Assembly (NCBI RefSeq): GCF_035083965.1
Contig: NC_089737.1
Coordinates: 13,877,029 to 13,941,028 of the forward strand
Reading direction: 5' to 3'
Origin: Branchiostoma lanceolatum
Lineage: Eukaryota > Chordata > Leptocardii > Amphioxiformes > Branchiostomatidae
Length of the DNA: 64,000 nucleotides
A program made the translations under genes and the position numbers. The notes beneath the pieces are model-generated. The model searched no databases. It saw nothing but the letters and a program-made list of their open reading frames with translations, and was not told where the DNA came from. Positions 57,497 to 64,000 of this stretch are shown in pieces. How positions within the stretch are numbered: the first letter of the stretch is position 1; every line of letters begins with the position of its first letter.

Positions 57497-58184
57497 TCAG
57501 CCTGTGATGACGCCTGGAGCCAAGACGGTACAAGGCGCCGTTACAGCACCGTGACCCGCAAGTTCGCTCACTTCCTCAAATTCCTCGTACGTGAGGTAGC
57601 CCCCTCCCTCCCTGCACTCCTCCGGAAGCCCTCTAACTTGTCTCCTTTGGAGAAAGACGCTTGCCTCCTTTTGCGGCAAGAACATCGCCTGGTTGTCCTG
57701 AGACAAAAAAGTAAAACAAAACAAATATTGAAACATTCTGTAAAGACCAGGGTGATGAGTTTCATTCTAGGAAATTACGACGTTGTGCCAAACTGGCCAA
57801 TAGATTAATATCAAGAACATATTGCATTAACAGTTGAAAGTTTATTGCAAGCTCTTACCCGTTGGCTAATTGCAAATACATTTAACATGAAAAGAACGGA
57901 CAGACAGTGAACAATATACTGTAGTATTCGACAACTAGTTTAACTACTGACACTAAATTCTAACTTTATATTGGGTTCGACTTCTTTTTCCGAGATGTGG
58001 AAAAAAATTAAAACAATATAAGGTAAAACCTTAACAGTAATCAACATGATTAACAGTGTAAGTTGACGAATTCTACCGTGTCAACTGTGTCAGTGCCGTA
58101 CAAATGTCAATAACATGCGACAAAACAAACCTGCACACAGAGCATAAAGACAAAAAATGCCAGAAAAGCCACTGCGAATTTCAT
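57497..58184 (-). CDS. Predicted small secreted protein with gamma-carboxylation site and Gla-like segment
   Basis: Exon 1 (58131-58184) encodes an 18-residue signal peptide, MKFAVAFLAFFVFMLCVQ, with donor CAG|GTTTGT. Exon 2 (57497-57697) has acceptor TTGTCTCAG and joins in phase 0; total 84 aa. Right after the signal comes FLPQKEASVFLQRR, which fits F-x5-A-x3-L, the pattern recognised by vitamin-K-dependent gamma-glutamyl carboxylase, followed by a basic site. Next is RGLPEECREGGGYLTYEEFE, which parallels the Gla-domain core (GNLERECxEExCSYEEAxE) but lacks its second cysteine and the usual N-terminal part. The length resembles matrix Gla protein and UCMA rather than clotting factors. An alternative donor GAA|GTGAGC (57572/57571) could lead to further exons; the in-frame stop and nearby AATAAA favour the short form. 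Carboxylation is inferred, and no orthologue is claimed. Confidence 0.6.
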
Positions 58185-58387
58185 CTTGTGTTAGCCTGGT
58201 CGTCAACAGTCACTCTTCAAAGCCGATTGCGTTGTCAGAAGCTGAAGCTGTTGCTGCCCTGGCCGAGTTATTTTTTTGTGGTGGAATCATGCAAGCCCTC
58301 GGTTTTTATGTAAGGAGAAATAAGGCTTATCTTATGCCAACAATATGTCAGCATCCTGTCCGTTCTGAGCCTTGATTGGTGTCGCTA

Positions 58388-58446
58388 AGGCCATGCTCTA
58401 AATGCCAAGGACATCATATAGGATGTCCTTGGTAAAACATGCCACG
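58388..58446. other. Perfect short hairpin
   Basis: CCAAGGACATC and GATGTCCTTGG form an 11-bp stem with a 6-base loop, extended outward by weaker GGCATG/CATGCC pairing. Function unknown. Confidence 0.55.
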
Positions 58447-58644
58447 GAATACAAATACAATACCTGCTGGGAGTGACTCTATGTTTAGCTTAATATAACA
58501 AATGGTATCGGAACTACTTTGTAGGAACATTGCACATATAGGTCCGGACCTGTACCCTAAAACAATTACAGGTTTAAGTGCTAGGTTCACATGTCTAAAG
58601 ACCACCATGCCAAACGACCTGGCAGAGAATCTAAAAATGCTCAA

Positions 58645-59745
58645 TATCATGGTAATTTCAAATGGTAAGGTTTTGTCCAGTAACTTTTAAAGGCGTTTTA
58701 ATGGTTCTAAGTCATGTTGGTAATATTCTACAAAATTTTGTAATGTACTGGCAGAGACTTTAGGCCAATCTCAAGTATCTTAAAAAATTAATATTGATGT
58801 TGCATCTATATAGTGTTTTATCATGTGACCAAAACATTTGGTGCCTTTTCTACTTGTACACACATTGACATGGATGAACCATAGTTAATAACAATTGCAT
58901 TCCTTTGTGTACTTTTAAAAGTGGACAATTAGTGCAAATTTAGCTTTCAGACATGAGCTATGGTGTTGTCATTTTTTTCAAAGAAATAAGCAATCCTAGC
59001 TTTAGACATTGTAGAAACTGAGTAGTAATAATGTGGACCAATGGTAGCTTTGTTATGTAGTAAAGCAACGAAACAGTATTATCATCATTGTGATAAAAAT
59101 ATGACTTGCAGAGCTAGCATCTTGAGCTGAAAGCACACTATTAAGTTCAAATAGCAATCATAATGAAGTAATGTGTGTGTAGTATACAGTTCTTGCTACT
59201 TTTATTTTGCCAAAGAAATATTGCAATATATTTGTGAAAATAATTTTATTTTTTTCAGATTACAGAAGTACTAAATTTAGATTATATCAACATTAGAATC
59301 GTAATTGAGTACTTGAAAAGCCAAGTCAAAGATATTGCAGTTCATGTACAGACATACATGCTGCATGTTAACAGTAACATATTTCTTCTCAGTTATAGTT
59401 CAACTTATACTTTCCTGACAATCAGTAGTTTGAAAATTTAGAAAACAACATTTTGTGTAATACTTTAATTCAAATATAACACTAAATATTAGTGATATTT
59501 AAAAGTCAAGCCAAGTCAAGTAAAGTCAGTGCCTTTATTTTTCTTCGAAGTAATGATATGTTATGATTTTGATACAATAATTGCTATTATGTACAATTTC
59601 AGATATTTTATAAAAGCCATAACTTTGTTGAAATTTTTTCATTTTTTTTCTCACATTTTTATACATCTGAGCATCTATGCTGTTGGCTATACACCTGTAT
59701 CAAGTGACACTGTCACGATAAACAAGTTTGAAGTTAAACTGTGAA
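58645..59745. repeat. Non-coding block duplicated from 54630-55560 (copy B)
   Basis: It is colinear with copy A, with scattered substitutions and an insertion at about 59.50-59.55 kb (AAGTCAAGCCAAGTCAAGT). No MAPK8IP coding exon precedes it, so only the flanking block was duplicated or retained. Confidence 0.85.
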
Positions 59746-60127
59746 ATTGTCACTTCTGTAGTAGATTGTATGCTATACATTGTCAGTGCCAGAAAATCTA
59801 ACGCTACATCAGACGAGGCTCTGTAACCTGTATACATTGGTTGATGCCTAAGAATCGCATAGAAATCAAGAGGATGCCAGCCATAATCCCATCCAAAAAT
59901 GTTACTTTGAGCTCGCAGAATCGTTGACCAAGCTATTTTCCTGCTGTGGAATGAACACTTGTGATAAATCAAATACAAATTGCACTCAATGATATCATAA
60001 GATTGATTCAGATCTGCCAAATAAATGTATCATTTCTGCAACAATAATTTTAATAGCGAAGGGGAAAGTTCAGATGAGAAGATCACTGCAGAGAGACATC
60101 TCTACACTGATAATGTTTGTATAAGTG
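59746..60127. other. Intergenic, no gene seen
   Basis: No exon or repeat recognised on either strand. Confidence 0.4.
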
Positions 60128-60339
60128 TACTGTAAATGAAGAAATGCTTGCAGTGGTTTTATGATCAAATTTTTCTTGGTGAATTCTTTACTGCAAACTT
60201 AAAACCACCGTGAAAAGCCGTTCCATTGTGTCACTGTAGTGCAATTATTGTTTCAAATGCAAACTTAAAACCACCGCGAACACTCCATTTCTCCCCACCG
60301 CAAAATCAAATCCCCACGAACATTTCTGCATTTACAGTA
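60128..60339. mobile_element. MITE with TACTGTAAAT ends, second copy
   Basis: It starts TACTGTAAAT and ends ATTTACAGTA and contains two copies of CAAACTTAAAACCACCG. It sits directly downstream of the EHHADH stop. Confidence 0.75.
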
Positions 60340-60364
60340 CATGTCCTACATGTATGTTGGCAGC

Positions 60365-64000
<3,636 letters not shown>

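Overview
The window looks like nuclear DNA of a cephalochordate (amphioxus, Branchiostoma-like). The protein-coding genes are intron-rich, their products resemble chordate families, and the non-coding DNA is crowded with minisatellites, foldback/MITE elements and tRNA-derived SINEs. No species marker was read, so the assignment is an inference.

Layout. From 1 to about 30.8 kb there are almost no genes. The only convincing exon (1021-1126, minus) may be the glycosylated N-terminus of a membrane receptor whose remainder lies beyond the left edge; tandem arrays lie against both sides of it. The rest of this part holds a 5'-truncated non-LTR retrotransposon with a 682-codon reverse-transcriptase ORF (3.6-5.7 kb), several tandem arrays (1.1-2.6, 2.7-3.0, 7.0-8.2, 9.0-9.6, 21.4-21.7, 22.1-22.3 and 25.0-26.6 kb), at least six tRNA-derived SINEs and many inverted-repeat elements.

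From 30.8 to 64 kb the window is gene-dense. The order is WDR77/MEP50 (minus, 11 exons, 338 aa), ATP5PB (plus, 7 exons, 247 aa) sharing a short divergent promoter with it, KIF9 (minus, only 2 coding exons, 777 aa) converging on ATP5PB, and a JIP-type MAP-kinase scaffold MAPK8IP1/2 (plus, 13 exons, 500 aa) diverging from KIF9. Then comes a small predicted secreted protein with a gamma-carboxylation recognition pattern and a Gla-like glutamate-rich segment (minus, 2 exons, 84 aa), and last EHHADH (minus, 3' part only, ending in the peroxisomal signal SKL). All exon joins were worked out by hand from splice sites, reading phase and family similarity; introns and totals are in phase.

The genes are unrelated in pathway: PRMT5 methylosome, mitochondrial ATP synthase stator, ciliary kinesin, JNK/kinesin-1 scaffold, possible vitamin-K-dependent matrix protein and peroxisomal beta-oxidation. 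The notable links are structural: two head-to-head gene pairs, RFX/FOX-like sites between KIF9 and MAPK8IP, minisatellites built from exon edges, and a duplicated non-coding block flanking the Gla-like gene.
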